NCBI GenBank assembly: GCA_002411345.1
Contig: DHSL01000028.1
Coordinates: 1 to 16,837, forward strand
Length of the DNA stretch: 16,837 nt
DNA from: Bacteroidales bacterium UBA5287
Lineage (GTDB): Bacteria; Bacteroidota; Bacteroidia; Bacteroidales; Dysgonomonadaceae
Reading direction: 5' to 3'
Shown here one piece after another: positions 15,605-16,837 of the stretch (position 1 is its first letter; the number at the start of each line of letters is the position of its first letter). Under the pieces are notes generated by a model, which had not been told where the DNA came from, searched no databases, and saw only the letters and a program-made list of their open reading frames with translations. A program made the translations under genes and the position numbers.

Positions 15605-16192
15605 TCATTTTTCCTTTTCAATACTTTCAAAATGTTTTATCAATTGTTCTTTCTCATTTTTTTCTGTATTGGTAATATCTTCCATCTTTACTATTTTCCC
15701 TTTATCTAATTCAATCTTGTACACCGTACCGGTACCCGGGATTAGATAAGGTTTTACAAAATAAGAGGGGTATCGCTCTGCATTGGCTCTACCAATGTAA
15801 ACACCCGACACATTGATAGGGAATAAGCCATCTTTTGTCATTTTACTCCCTGTTAATCTTTCTAAACGAGTTTTCATAATGTCATTAGATATTACACATC
15901 CTCTTACAGAAACTTTGCTGATAAATAACTTTCCACCTTCTGTAACATAACTTATTATAACTCTCGGAGAACCTGTATCATCAGGCAATTCATTCAAAGT
16001 AACCAATTGATACTCATGACCTGTAAATTGAAGAGGGCTATTCATCAAAAGTATTATCTCTCCTTGATAGTTTAAAGTGTCATACAGACCATAAGATAGC
16101 TTTCCTCCTTCAACTATCTGAATAGGTTTTTGCTTGGCTGTTCCAGTAAAAACAAAATAAAAACAAATCGAATATAAAAACAATTGTTTCAT
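15605..16192 (-). CDS. Exported protein of unknown function
   Basis: A 195-residue protein with a hydrophobic N-terminus (MKQLFLYSICFYFVFTGTAK) that reads as a Sec signal peptide; no lipobox is clear. The body is β-rich in appearance (QGEIILLMNSPLQFTGHEYQ, SPRVIISYVTEGGKLFIS, SGVYIGRANAERYP, GTVYKIELDKGKIVKMEDI) and it ends in a charged helix-like tail (NTEKNEKEQLIKHFESIEKE). I do not recognise the family. It begins 22 bases after the partial gene to its right, in the same direction, so the two are probably co-transcribed. Confidence 0.75.
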   Translation of the reverse strand: MKQLFLYSICFYFVFTGTAKQKPIQIVEGGKLSYGLYDTLNYQGEIILLMNSPLQFTGHEYQLVTLNELPDDTGSPRVIISYVTEGGKLFISKVSVRGCVISNDIMKTRLERLTGSKMTKDGLFPINVSGVYIGRANAERYPSYFVKPYLIPGTGTVYKIELDKGKIVKMEDITNTEKNEKEQLIKHFESIEKEK

Positions 16193-16214
16193 AGCATTAA
16201 TTTTTAATTGTTAT

Positions 16215-16837
16215 TTAATTTATAATGTGATAATTGTAAACTCCTTTTTTACCTTGATAATTTTGTTCAAAAGAGCTAAATTCCTCATCTCCTACTGAAA
16301 CATGTTTTATTTTTTTAAATAAATCATGTTTCATCTTTGTTTCTGTTCCAAGAGGCAATTTAATATTATCGATTAATAAAACTGAATTCCCTCCATCCGC
16401 AATAATGAGAGAAAGAACCTCACTGAGAGAGAAGAGTTCGATTTTTACAACCTCTTTCAGGCCTTTTTGTTTATATGTTATTAAATCATTTTTATCTGTA
16501 ATACGATGTAATGATTTAATGAATACAGGATTGATCGCTTCAAATATTTTCGATGTAATATTGGTATCACCCAAAAAGTAAATAGTTGAGTAATTTGAAT
16601 TATCATTAAGAGTTAGATCCCTTGTATAAATTTTTACAGCTTCAACTCCTTGCTCATTTATATCAGAAATCTTTGAACTGGAAACAAACACTATTTTTAA
16701 AGAATCATTTTTTATATATTTAACCTCTTCAATTGCCTGAGGTTTTAAAACAGAAGCAAGTATACGCGAGTAATAAGGCATCAGCTTATCGTTTATGTAC
16801 AAATTCCATAATTTGTAAGCATTCGGTAAAGTACGTA
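16215..16837 (-). CDS. Partial protein with TonB-plug-like repeats, 5' end outside the window
   Basis: The frame is open to the right edge (PNAYKLWNLYINDKLMPYYS precedes the remainder), so the true start lies outside and an internal TTG at 16802 is not a start. Two stretches, about 60 residues apart, follow the rhythm of the TonB-dependent receptor plug/carboxypeptidase-like domain: IFEAINPVFIKSLHRITDKN then YKQKGLKEVVKIEL, and SVLLIDNIKLPLG…IKHVSVGDEEF…YQGKKGVYNYHII (compare VxIDG…I.sI.Vlkd…YG.kgxNGVI.I). That resemblance is by eye and weak. The final C-terminus ends at 16215 and the next gene starts 22 bases on. Function cannot be assigned. Confidence 0.7.
   Translation of the reverse strand, partial: RTLPNAYKLWNLYINDKLMPYYSRILASVLKPQAIEEVKYIKNDSLKIVFVSSSKISDINEQGVEAVKIYTRDLTLNDNSNYSTIYFLGDTNITSKIFEAINPVFIKSLHRITDKNDLITYKQKGLKEVVKIELFSLSEVLSLIIADGGNSVLLIDNIKLPLGTETKMKHDLFKKIKHVSVGDEEFSSFEQNYQGKKGVYNYHIIN

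Overview
The window reads as an accessory (polymorphic-toxin) locus of a Bacteroidota bacterium, most likely a Bacteroidales or Dysgonomonas/Parabacteroides-like relative. The reasons are AT-rich DNA, Sec and lipoprotein signal peptides of the usual MKK…C type, RHS/YD proteins of the Bacteroidota style (N-terminal 'STGKVEISIPLYEI' block, 'PYKYNGKEFD…DYGARHYDAAIGRW…DPDGR' core), and an IS1182-type transposase. Every gene I can support lies on the minus strand, so the locus is best read from high to low coordinates. I identified no tRNA, rRNA or CRISPR array.

From right to left: (i) three exported or unrecognised proteins (16837-14679) with a decayed paralogue fragment between two of them; (ii) a two-gene RHS operon, made of a 963-aa YD-repeat protein (14448-11557, its signal peptide apparently one base out of frame) and a 1113-aa RHS protein (11547-8206) with its own signal peptide, a complete RHS core and a C-terminal putative HExxE-type peptidase-like toxin, followed by a lipoprotein that is the likely immunity gene (8195-7776) and a strong terminator; (iii) two promoterless, 5'-truncated RHS 'tip' cassettes stacked downstream. 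One carries an M23 metallopeptidase tip plus a lipoprotein immunity candidate (7304-5555). The other carries a GH24 (T4-type) lysozyme tip plus a lipocalin-like lipoprotein (4955-3462). (iv) An intact IS1182-family element (about 3441-1488) follows, and beyond it (v) a further RHS gene body (1430-1, running off the left edge) that has lost its 5' end at the IS junction.

The pieces fit one model. The full RHS gene carries the currently displayed tip, and the orphan cassettes act as a silent store of alternative tips. All copies share a ~140-150 bp anchor just upstream of the core (four copies, nearly identical at DNA level), long enough for homologous tip swapping. The two recognised orphan toxins both attack peptidoglycan and all three immunity candidates are lipoproteins, so the predicted battlefield is the periplasm. 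Both orphan cassettes lack the same ~230 bp of core and carry the same frame offset at that joint, so they cannot be read through from the anchor as they stand. Debris between cassettes (tyrosine-recombinase C-terminus, a stretch of AAA-type ATPase with a broken Walker B, hairpins) shows repeated mobile-DNA traffic. Functions of the unrecognised genes are left open.
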